Below are positions 16,324-23,613 of a stretch of 64,000 nucleotides of DNA, in pieces. Below the pieces are notes generated by a model. It saw only the letters and a list, made by a program, of their open reading frames with translations. It was not told the origin of the DNA and searched no databases. Each line of letters opens with the position of its first letter. The stretch's first letter is position 1. The stretch spans positions 310,001 to 374,000 of the forward strand of contig NZ_RBEE01000042.1 in NCBI RefSeq assembly GCF_003725795.1, in the 5' to 3' direction. The position numbers and the translations under genes are program-made. The stretch comes from Pedobacter jejuensis (GTDB lineage: Bacteria; Bacteroidota; Bacteroidia; Sphingobacteriales; Sphingobacteriaceae).

Positions 16324-16726
16324 TATTTTAGTATTAAAGCCCCACCCAACCCTCCCCAGAGGGGAGGATTTAGCGAGTGTATTAGTATTTAGTATCAAGT
16401 ATTAAAACTTGATGTGCTATTATTTTTGGAGCGACATGTTTATGCAGTCACCTAAATCATTAAATATTTTGAAAAGCAAATGTAGCTTTTCGGGTAATAC
16501 AGTCCCGCTTTTCGTTTCAAGTTTTTTCAAACCTTATAGGTATAATCAAAAGCTTTTTACTTCAATCGGGTTTAGAGAACTTAATCAGTTTTTCAATGTA
16601 TATTCTTAATGGCAAGATTGTGAGATTGCTTCGTACCTCGCAATGACGACCTGATCTCTCCTTCAGCTTTATCCTTTCAGCGTTAGTCTTTCAGCTTTAG
16701 TCTTTCAGCTTCCAACCCCTTAACCT
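16324..16726. repeat. Repeat-filled intergenic region, no gene
   Basis: About 400 bases between hemCD and hemB. It holds a perfect GC-rich hairpin (CCTCCCC 16351-16357, AGA, GGGGAGG 16361-16367), a copy of the dispersed CAGTCCCGCTTTTCG repeat (about 16470-16580), half of the RAYT-type palindrome at 16530-16543 (AACCTTATAGGT), the phrase ATTGCTTCGTACCTCGCAATGACG near 16623 that recurs near 31.87 kb, and a TCAGCTTTAGTCTT low-complexity stretch before the hemCD stop. No open frame here looks real. Confidence 0.6.
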
Positions 16727-18307
16727 CTATCTAATTTCTATTCCAAAAACCGCTTCCGCTAATCCAATTTCATCCGGCGAATAAGGCAAAGCATAACTCA
16801 CGCCCATTTCATCAAATTTCTTACCGGTAGAGTTTCCAATGGCGATAACCTGTTGCCCCGGATTTAATAAATTATCAGCAAAATAAGCGTCAACATTTGA
16901 TGGACTGGTGAAAATTAGCACATCAGCATAACTTTGGTCTATGTTTTCTTCGATTACGGTTTCGTAAATTGGCAAATCGATAATTTTCGCATCTGCTGGT
17001 AAAGATTTTTGAATCGATTGTAAAGAATCCTGCGCTCTTGGGAACAAAACATTTTTCCCTGACACCAATGCAGCAAAATCTTCGGCAACCTCTGTAATAT
17101 CTCCACTTGCACCTACAAAATCTGCAAAGTGACCGAATTTACGCAACGCGTCTTCCGAGCCTCGTCCTACCACACCAAATTTTGTTTTTTTAGGCAATTG
17201 CGGTTTTAAGTTGAAAAAATACTCCACACAATTACGACTGCTAAAGAAAATCCAATCAATATTTTTTAGAATAAATTGGTCTAAAACAGTTACAATTGGG
17301 AAAGTACGAATCAACGAGCGACCTTCAATTTCTATATTGTTATTTTCTAATGCTCTGCGGAAATAGCTGTGCTCACCAATTTCACGGGAGATGAAAACCT
17401 TTGCAGGTTTCTTCCTTTCAGCACTAAATTTCCCTACGATTTTTTCCGCTAAACCTTCAGTTGTATCAGCCCGTAAAAATAAGCGTTCCGGAAAATCATC
17501 TGCAGTTTCGGCTTTTGATGTCCACACTTCGAATTGGCCATTATCTCTTTTGCAATAGCAACCCAAAGGCATGTGGCAACCGCCTTCAAAAATATTTAAA
17601 ACCTTACGTTCTACACCAACTTCTTCTGCGGTTTCTGCATGATGCAATTTTTGCAAAGCATCAAAAAGTTCGGTATCATTTGCTCTGATTTGAATCGCCA
17701 AAGCGCCTTGAGCAGGTGCCGGAACAAATTCAGTAGTTTCTAACTCTTCAACATGCAAATCGCTAACATCCAAATTAAGGCGTTTTACACCAGCTTTAGC
17801 GATTAATATGGCATCGTAATCTTCATCTCTAAGTTTCTGAATACGTGTTGGAACGTTTCCACGTAAATCTTCCACTTCCAAATCAGGACGCAAACCCAAT
17901 AACTGAGCTTTACGGCGATTAGAAGAAGTACCAACCATTGCTCCTTTTTTTAAAGAAAGTTTTTGAGATACATCAACACAATCTTTCAAAATCAAAAGAT
18001 ATTCGGATGCTTCTTCACGCTTTGGAATGGCAGCAATAACTAATCCATCGGGATGGTTTGTAGGCAAATCTTTAAGGCAATGAACGGCCAAATCGATGGT
18101 TCCGACTAAGAGTTCTTCTTCCAGTTCTTTGGTAAAAAAACCCTTTCCTTCTAATTTATCCAAACGCAAATTCAAGATTTTATCGCCCTGCGTTTTAATG
18201 ATTTTAATTTCAGCTTCTATTCCAATAGCAGACAATTCATTTTTGATATGATTTGCTTGCCACAAAGCCAGGTCGCTACCGCGTGTTCCGATGGTTAATT
18301 TCTTCAC
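16727..18307 (-). CDS. hemCD: Hydroxymethylbilane synthase / uroporphyrinogen-III synthase fusion
   Basis: 526 residues with two enzymes in one chain. Residues 1 to about 305 are HemC: GTRGSDLALWQ, the catalytic Asp in IDLAVHCLKDLP (about D80), arginine-rich GTSSNRRKAQ, and the dipyrromethane cofactor cysteine C244 in GGCHMPLG. From about 308 the chain continues as HemD (KVFISRE, FFSSRNCVEYF, FTSPSNVDAYF, AIGNSTGKKF). Together they convert porphobilinogen to uroporphyrinogen III. The start codon is GTG (18307). HemC and HemD are separate proteins in many bacteria, though fusions are known. Channelling of the unstable hydroxymethylbilane is a plausible benefit but is inference. Confidence 0.93.
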   Translation of the reverse strand: MKKLTIGTRGSDLALWQANHIKNELSAIGIEAEIKIIKTQGDKILNLRLDKLEGKGFFTKELEEELLVGTIDLAVHCLKDLPTNHPDGLVIAAIPKREEASEYLLILKDCVDVSQKLSLKKGAMVGTSSNRRKAQLLGLRPDLEVEDLRGNVPTRIQKLRDEDYDAILIAKAGVKRLNLDVSDLHVEELETTEFVPAPAQGALAIQIRANDTELFDALQKLHHAETAEEVGVERKVLNIFEGGCHMPLGCYCKRDNGQFEVWTSKAETADDFPERLFLRADTTEGLAEKIVGKFSAERKKPAKVFISREIGEHSYFRRALENNNIEIEGRSLIRTFPIVTVLDQFILKNIDWIFFSSRNCVEYFFNLKPQLPKKTKFGVVGRGSEDALRKFGHFADFVGASGDITEVAEDFAALVSGKNVLFPRAQDSLQSIQKSLPADAKIIDLPIYETVIEENIDQSYADVLIFTSPSNVDAYFADNLLNPGQQVIAIGNSTGKKFDEMGVSYALPYSPDEIGLAEAVFGIEIR

Positions 18308-18720
18308 TGTTTTTGTTAAATGATTTGCAAATCTAACTAAATACGGCTTTATCTAGTAAAATGTTTAAAAATGCGACAGTGAGGTTACAGAATTTTTAGG
18401 TTTATGGGTTTTAATTGACATTTACGCAAAGGCTGTCATTTATTCTATTAAGATGCTGAAATAAATTCAGCATGACGATGTGATTAGGCACATAGTTCAA
18501 GGGGTTACGGAATGAAGTTCATTAACCCCAGCCTTCGGCAGGCTGGCGATTTAAGTGTAAATACTTTTGTTGCAGGTATTCGACAGACTCATAATGATGA
18601 TCGCAAAAAGGTCGAAACCTGCTTTTCATACTTAGACTACGCTCAACATTTAATTAATAGAAATATAAGATTTAGCTTGGCGTTCTCTGCGACAAAAACT
18701 TTGCGAACTTTGCGGTTAAT
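18308..18720. repeat. Repeat-filled intergenic region, no gene
   Basis: 413 bases between hemA and hemCD. It contains a half unit of the bipartite palindrome (AGATGCTGAA...TTCAGCATGACG, 18448-18477), a UUCG-type hairpin (CCAGCCT, TTCGGC-like loop, AGGCTGG; 18528-18546), and a reverse-oriented piece of the dispersed repeat (GAAACCTGCTTTTCATACTT, near 18628). A 70-codon frame across it has no family features and is composed of these repeats. Confidence 0.6.
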
Positions 18721-19947
18721 TTAAGATTGATTCACCAAAATTTCTTTGGCCATAATCATTGGTACGCTGATGTATTTTTTCTCCATGTAGTTCATTACAC
18801 GTTCCAATACTTCGCGAGATGCATCATCCATCTGACTAATTTCATCGGCAAAAACACCATTAATCGCTGTATTTTTAATTTCCTTAATTTTTCTCGGAAC
18901 TTCTTGCATGGCCAATTCGATGCGGCGCTGCTTTAACACAGTAAAAAATTCAGTAATATTTGCACTGATGATATCTTCTGCATGAACAAGTTCGTTGTAA
19001 CGCTCCTGAATATTTTTACGGGCAACTTCTTTTAAAGATTCTACCTCGATGTAATGAATCGGGTGATTATGAACAACGGCTGGTGCAACATCATTGGGTA
19101 TAGCCAAATCGACAATTACCTTTTTGCCGGTATCGCCATTAAGCAATTTGGCATACAACTCTTCTGTAATTATAGCTTCGGTGGCTCCTGTACAAGTGAT
19201 GATAACGTCAAAACCTTCAGTAAAATTTTGCAAATCTTCAAGATGAAAAGCCTTTCCGTTCAATTCTTCGGCTAAGCTTTCGGCTTTAGAAAATGTACGG
19301 TTAAAAATAGAAAAGTTAGAATATTTATGCTTGTTCAGGTATTTCGCAATATTTTGATTGGTTTCACCGGCACCGATGATTAAAATGCGAGAATTGCCGC
19401 ACATATTTAATTCTTTCAGTTTGCGGTAAGCTAAAGAAACAACTGAAACAGGGTTTTTTGAAATATTGGTATGCGTATAAACTTCTTTCGCGGTTTTTAC
19501 AACCCTATCCATAATCATGCGCATGTAATCGCCAGTAAAACCAGCATCGCGACAATTTTCGTAAGCTTTGCGAATTTGAGCAAGAATTTCCTTCTCGCCA
19601 ACTACTAAACTTTCTAGCGAGCACGACGTTCTTAAAAGATGATTAAAAGCTTCTTCGTTTTCAAAAACGGTAACATTATCCAAGAAACGCTCCATAAATT
19701 CCGGAGGCAAACCCATATCCAAAACCGTAAGAAACTTAGTTACAAATTCCTTATCTGTTTTTTCTTTGGTGAGGAAAACAAACTCAACACGATTACACGT
19801 ACCGATGTAAAAAATTTCGCTAACAGGAAGTTCTGCTTGAAGATTTTTCAATCTACTATCTAAACTCTGGTCACAAATAACTAATTTCCCTAAAGATTTC
19901 AGGTCGATGTGGTGATGCGTAAAAGCTATTACTTTTAAATATTCCAA
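18721..19947 (-). CDS. hemA: Glutamyl-tRNA reductase
   Basis: 408 residues. The catalytic cysteine is C51 in FYIGTCNRVEF, and the tRNA-binding and NADPH parts are seen as LESLVVGEKEILAQIRKAY, ILIIGAGETNQNIAKYL and IFNRTFSKAESLAEEL. It reduces glutamyl-tRNA to glutamate-1-semialdehyde, the committed step of the C5 pathway and the usual control point. The first codon is TTG (19947), and a stop codon just upstream in the same frame leaves no ATG alternative, so expression may be held low. It is the first gene of the cluster, divergent from the DoxX gene. Confidence 0.95.
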   Translation of the reverse strand: MEYLKVIAFTHHHIDLKSLGKLVICDQSLDSRLKNLQAELPVSEIFYIGTCNRVEFVFLTKEKTDKEFVTKFLTVLDMGLPPEFMERFLDNVTVFENEEAFNHLLRTSCSLESLVVGEKEILAQIRKAYENCRDAGFTGDYMRMIMDRVVKTAKEVYTHTNISKNPVSVVSLAYRKLKELNMCGNSRILIIGAGETNQNIAKYLNKHKYSNFSIFNRTFSKAESLAEELNGKAFHLEDLQNFTEGFDVIITCTGATEAIITEELYAKLLNGDTGKKVIVDLAIPNDVAPAVVHNHPIHYIEVESLKEVARKNIQERYNELVHAEDIISANITEFFTVLKQRRIELAMQEVPRKIKEIKNTAINGVFADEISQMDDASREVLERVMNYMEKKYISVPMIMAKEILVNQS

Positions 19948-19977
19948 GTGCTTCCGTTGTTAACTAATATCGGGATA

Positions 19978-19985
19978 CAAAAGTA
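19978..19985 (-). promoter_or_regulatory. Candidate -7 box of the hemA promoter
   Basis: On the minus strand this reads TACTTTTG, a full match to the Bacteroidota TAnnTTTG box, and leaves a leader of about 25-30 bases before the hemA start. I do not see a good TTG -33 element at the right distance, so it is tentative. Confidence 0.35.
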
Positions 19986-20074
19986 ACACGGTAATTGTTT
20001 GTCACAGTCATTAATCTGTAATTTACATCAATTTAGAACGGTTTTAAATAAACACAAAACAACTACAAACCTCT

Positions 20075-20458
20075 ATGCGCTATAAAATTTTTCTTTGGAT
20101 TTATGCCTCTTTTTACATCCTGGCAGGGATTAATCATTTTATTTCGACTTCGGGATATTTTGCGATAATGCCAGAATGGCTACCTGCTCACGAATTTTTA
20201 ATTTACCTCTCAGGAGTTATTGAAGTAATTTTAGGCGTTTTGTTGCTATTTCCTAAAACTAGAAAATTAGCGGCTTTGGGGATAATTTTAATGCTCTTAG
20301 CTTTTATGCCTGCTCATATTTACATGATTCAAAAAGCTCCGTTTTTGCTCGGCAAAATATCGGTAACACCTTTTATTGCTTGGATAAGAATTCCATTTCA
20401 AGTCTTATTTATTGGTTGGGCCTATTACTATTTCAAAAATAAGGATGAACCAATCTAA
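20075..20458 (+). CDS. DoxX-family membrane protein
   Basis: 127 residues with four predicted membrane helices (about 5-22, 43-60, 66-84, 103-120) and short loops. It resembles the DoxX/DoxX-like family, including the FYILAGINHF start and the VIEVILGVLLLFPKTRKLAALGI middle, with RKLAALG a common feature. Members are small quinone- or thiosulfate-linked membrane proteins or of unknown role. The gene is divergent from hemA and convergent with the LEA-like gene at 20531. Confidence 0.75.
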   Translation: MRYKIFLWIYASFYILAGINHFISTSGYFAIMPEWLPAHEFLIYLSGVIEVILGVLLLFPKTRKLAALGIILMLLAFMPAHIYMIQKAPFLLGKISVTPFIAWIRIPFQVLFIGWAYYYFKNKDEPI

Positions 20459-20485
20459 TGTTTTGTAGATTTAATCGAGCTCTAT

Positions 20486-20512
20486 AAAAAAAGGTGAGGA
20501 AAAATCCTCACC
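20486..20512 (-). terminator. Intrinsic terminator of the LEA-like gene
   Basis: Perfect hairpin GGTGAGGA (20493-20500), AAAA, TCCTCACC (20505-20512), followed on the minus strand by a run of seven T. It lies 18 bases beyond the stop of the 20531 gene. Confidence 0.8.
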
Positions 20513-20530
20513 CCAAAAGAAAATCCGAGA

Positions 20531-20761
20531 CTATGATTTTTTTTCTTCCTCATCTGAGGTTAAATTTTCCCATTTTTCCTCAGCTGTATTTTTTATTTCC
20601 TCAGCTTTATCTTTGGTATCTTCCCAAATATCTTCAGCTTTATCTTGTATATCCTCCAAAGCATCTTCTGCTTTTTCTTTGAATTCGTTAAATTTACCTT
20701 TTAGATTATCAAAAAATCCATTTTCTGAATCTGGGTTTGGCGTTTGGTTTTCTGTTGACAT
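20531..20761 (-). CDS. Small LEA/apolipoprotein-like helical protein
   Basis: 76 residues made almost entirely of Glu, Lys, Asp and Ala heptad or 11-residue repeats (KFNEFKEKAEDALEDIQDKAEDIWEDTKDKAEEIKN). Such sequence forms amphipathic helices that fold on membranes or on drying, as in LEA and YtxH-like stress proteins. There is no membrane segment or signal. It is convergent with the DoxX gene and has its own terminator. I would expect stress or stationary-phase expression, but the sequence shows no direct evidence of it. Confidence 0.6.
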   Translation of the reverse strand: MSTENQTPNPDSENGFFDNLKGKFNEFKEKAEDALEDIQDKAEDIWEDTKDKAEEIKNTAEEKWENLTSDEEEKKS

Positions 20762-20819
20762 TTTAATTGTTTTAACTAATTAAGGCAAACACTATACCAC
20801 TCGAGGTTGTTAAAAAATT

Positions 20820-21647
20820 ATGATTACACAAAACGAATTTAGCTTAAGCGGCGCTGATGGAAAATTAATTATTGGCGACATTACTTTCGAGGATAAAAAC
20901 CCGAACATTCCTATTGTTCTTTTTGTACACGGATTTAAAGGTTTTAAAGATTGGGGCGCACATAATTTAGTAGCAAGGTATTTTGCAAGCAATGGATATC
21001 GTTACCTAAAATTTAATCTCTCTCATAGCGGAGTTCCTGCTGATAACCCAAAAGATGTTACTGATTTGGAATCTTTCGCCAACAACACGATATCGAAAGA
21101 ACTTTTTGATGTAAATGCAGTGCTCGATTATATTGAAAAAGCTTACGGAAAGGAAACCGAAATAAATTTAATCGGACATAGCCGCGGTGGTGGCTTAGCC
21201 ATTATTGAAGCTGCTAACGACTTAAGAATTAATAAGCTGATTACCTGGAGTGCAATTTCGAGTTTCAATAGTTTGTGGAAAAAGGAACAAGAAAACGAGT
21301 GGAAAAAGACAGGCAAAATTTTCGTTGCTAATGCAAGAACAAAAGAGCAAATGCCATTGAATGTTACTTTGCTTGGAGATTTTGAAGAAAACGAAGAAAC
21401 ATTTAATATCCTCAATGCTTCAAAACGGATTAATATTCCGTGGTTAATTGTTCAGGGCGATGATGACGTAAATGTTCCCTTTGAACATGCCCAAAAACTT
21501 GCGGATGCCAGTCTTGATAGCCAATTGATAAAAATTGAAGGCGCAAATCATGTTTATGGTGCTAATCATCCTTATGAAAAAGAAACATTGCCACCGCTAT
21601 TATTTAAGGTTTGCGAGAAGTGTTTGGTATTTTTGGGAGAGGAATAA
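20820..21647 (+). CDS. Alpha/beta hydrolase
   Basis: 275 residues. Nucleophile S121 sits in IGHSRGGGLA. The acid is in QGDDDVNVPFEHA near 216-220 and the base in GANHVYG near residue 244, in the normal order. The oxyanion region is VLFVHGFKGFKDWG. The fold matches small serine hydrolases of the BAAT/dienelactone-hydrolase type. No signal peptide, so it is cytoplasmic, and the substrate is unknown. It lies just upstream of the large palindrome array, in the plus orientation toward it. Confidence 0.82.
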   Translation: MITQNEFSLSGADGKLIIGDITFEDKNPNIPIVLFVHGFKGFKDWGAHNLVARYFASNGYRYLKFNLSHSGVPADNPKDVTDLESFANNTISKELFDVNAVLDYIEKAYGKETEINLIGHSRGGGLAIIEAANDLRINKLITWSAISSFNSLWKKEQENEWKKTGKIFVANARTKEQMPLNVTLLGDFEENEETFNILNASKRINIPWLIVQGDDDVNVPFEHAQKLADASLDSQLIKIEGANHVYGANHPYEKETLPPLLFKVCEKCLVFLGEE

Positions 21648-21700
21648 ATACCCGACCGATTTATTAAGAATCTAATTTAAACTTTTAACTATTTCGATTC

Positions 21701-22180
21701 AGGCGGTCGTCACCCTGAATTTATTTCAGGGTCTTAATTACCAAGATGCTGAAATGAATTCAGCATGACGATAGTTACATTAGGCGGTCGTCACCCCGAA
21801 TTAATTACAAGGAATTAATTATCAAGATGCTAAAATGAATTCAGCATGACGATAGTTTAATTAGGCGGCGTCACCCCGAATTTGTTTTAGGGTCTTAATT
21901 ACCAAGATGCTGAAATAAATTCAGCATGACGATAGTTTAATTAGGCGCTCATCACCCTGAATTTATTTCAGGGGCTTAATTATTAAGATGCTGAAATGAA
22001 TTCAGCATTACGATAGTTAAATTAGGCGCTCGTCGCCCTGAATTTATTTCAGGATCTTAATTGTTGAAATGCCGAAATAAATTCAGCATGACGGTAGTTA
22101 AATTAAGCGGTCGTCACCCTGAATTTATTTCAGGGGCTTAATTGTTAATATGCTGAAATGAATTCAGCATGATGGTATTT
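21701..22180. repeat. Six-unit tandem array of bipartite palindromes
   Basis: Six units of 80-81 bases start at 21701, 21782, 21863, 21943, 22024 and 22105. Each unit holds two inverted repeats, CCCTGAA...TTCAGGG then ATGCTGAA...TTCAGCAT, separated by a short TTAATTA-type linker. Units are not identical: mutations break some stems. The array fills the space between the convergent hydrolase (ending 21647) and MscS gene (ending 22213). Copies of the unit lie elsewhere in the window, and an array of four runs the other way near 36.7 kb. It is not a CRISPR array, since unit content is the same throughout. Confidence 0.92.
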
Positions 22181-22212
22181 AGAGTATGTTTTCTAAAAGA
22201 TTAGTTAACTAC

Positions 22213-23487
22213 TTAATCGTTTCCTCTACCTACAAAACCACGCATATCACTTCCGCTTGGGCTTTGAAAAATTTCTAAATCAAAATATGGAACCGCAGCC
22301 AGCAGATGGTCGAAAATATCTGCAGCCACTTCTTCAAATTTTTTAAGTGCCTTTTCTTTTGAGAAAACATAAATCTCAATGGGGAGTCCGTTTTCGGTAG
22401 CCTGCAATTGCCTAACCATAAAAGTTAAATCGGTATTGATGTGTGGGTTGCTTTCCAAATATTTTTCGGCATAAACCCTAAAAGTACCAATGTTAGTCAT
22501 GTGTCTGCCGTTAACCAAATTGTTCGGATTTACAGTATTCTCAGCATTAAATTTTTCGATTTGTGCTTGCGTTTCCTTTAAGTAATCTTTCAAAAAATCA
22601 ATACTTTTTAACCGACTGATAAGTTCTTCATCACAAAACTTGATGCTCGAAATTTTAATATTGATGTGCCTTTTTATTCTTCTCCCTTCACTTTCTTCCA
22701 TAGCCCGCCAGTTTTTAAACGACTCGCTAACGATGGCATAACTTGGCACAATGGTTACTGTTTTATCCCAATTCCGAACTTTAATGGTGGTTAAATTAAT
22801 TTCAGTTACTTCGCCATCAGCACCATATTTTTCTACTGTTATCCAATCGCCAACCCGAACCAAATCAATAGCACTCATTTGAACTGAGGCTACAAAACCT
22901 AAAATCGGGTCGCGGAAAACCAGAATAAAAACTGCAGTAACGGCACCAAATCCGCCAAAAATATATAGCGGAGATTCATTTAATATGATGGATAAAATAA
23001 GTACAAAACCTAAAATATAGATGATAATTTTTGCTACTTGCTTATAACTTCTGATGGGTTTATCAGCATATTTCCTGGAAGCTTCCATAATGGAAACTAA
23101 TGCATTTAAGAAAGCATTTATCGCAAACATGGTTGCCAAAACCACATATATTTTCGAAAAAATTAAGGCATAAAACAGCCAGTTTTTAAAATCTACAAAA
23201 ACAAAAGGAACAACATTGTATATAATATATGCCCCGAATATTAGCGCAAAAGCCCTGAACACTCGAAATTCAAACAATGCCTTTTGCCAATCTGATTTGG
23301 TTTTGGCGCTTTTGATAACCCCGATAAAAACTTGGCGGGTAACAAATATGGTGATGAATAAAAATAGCGTAACACCAATCAGGCCGATTAAGAAATAAGT
23401 CCAGATTAATGCACTACCATTTAAACCTTGCTCGATTAAGAGTTTTCGTAATTCACTAAATATAAATTGAAACTCCATTAAATTCAT
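22213..23487 (-). CDS. Mechanosensitive ion channel, MscS family (YbdG/MscM-like)
   Basis: 424 residues. Several N-terminal hydrophobic helices (to about residue 190) lead into the MscS pore helix and beta domain: FGAVTAVFILVFRDPILGFVASVQ, DWITVEKYGADGEVTEINLTTIKVRNWD, and VTIVPSYAIVSESFKNW. The C-terminal alpha/beta domain is about 300-410. This is the shape of the miniconductance YbdG-type channels that release solutes at hypo-osmotic shock. Second possible start at M4 (23478). It stands alone. Confidence 0.88.
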   Translation of the reverse strand: MNLMEFQFIFSELRKLLIEQGLNGSALIWTYFLIGLIGVTLFLFITIFVTRQVFIGVIKSAKTKSDWQKALFEFRVFRAFALIFGAYIIYNVVPFVFVDFKNWLFYALIFSKIYVVLATMFAINAFLNALVSIMEASRKYADKPIRSYKQVAKIIIYILGFVLILSIILNESPLYIFGGFGAVTAVFILVFRDPILGFVASVQMSAIDLVRVGDWITVEKYGADGEVTEINLTTIKVRNWDKTVTIVPSYAIVSESFKNWRAMEESEGRRIKRHINIKISSIKFCDEELISRLKSIDFLKDYLKETQAQIEKFNAENTVNPNNLVNGRHMTNIGTFRVYAEKYLESNPHINTDLTFMVRQLQATENGLPIEIYVFSKEKALKKFEEVAADIFDHLLAAVPYFDLEIFQSPSGSDMRGFVGRGND

Positions 23488-23613
23488 AAAGGTAATTTAG
23501 GTTTTGTTGGCAAAAAATGGAACAATTCTTAACAGATATATAGATTGCATCGTTCTTATCAATAACGTGCTCCTATTCCTATCGAAAAAAATATTCGTTA
23601 AAAACAATTAAAA

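Noticed and set aside
16324..16398. N-terminal extension of hemB
   Set aside because: The extra 25 codons translate a GC-rich intergenic hairpin, while the ATG at 16323 begins the conserved HemB N-terminus.
18512..18724. 70-codon plus-strand frame between hemCD and hemA
   Set aside because: Made of repeat fragments and a hairpin, overlaps the end of hemA, no family resemblance.
21701..22180. CRISPR array
   Set aside because: Spacing near 80 bases is regular, but the whole unit is repeated including what would be spacers, both parts are palindromes, and no cas gene is present.
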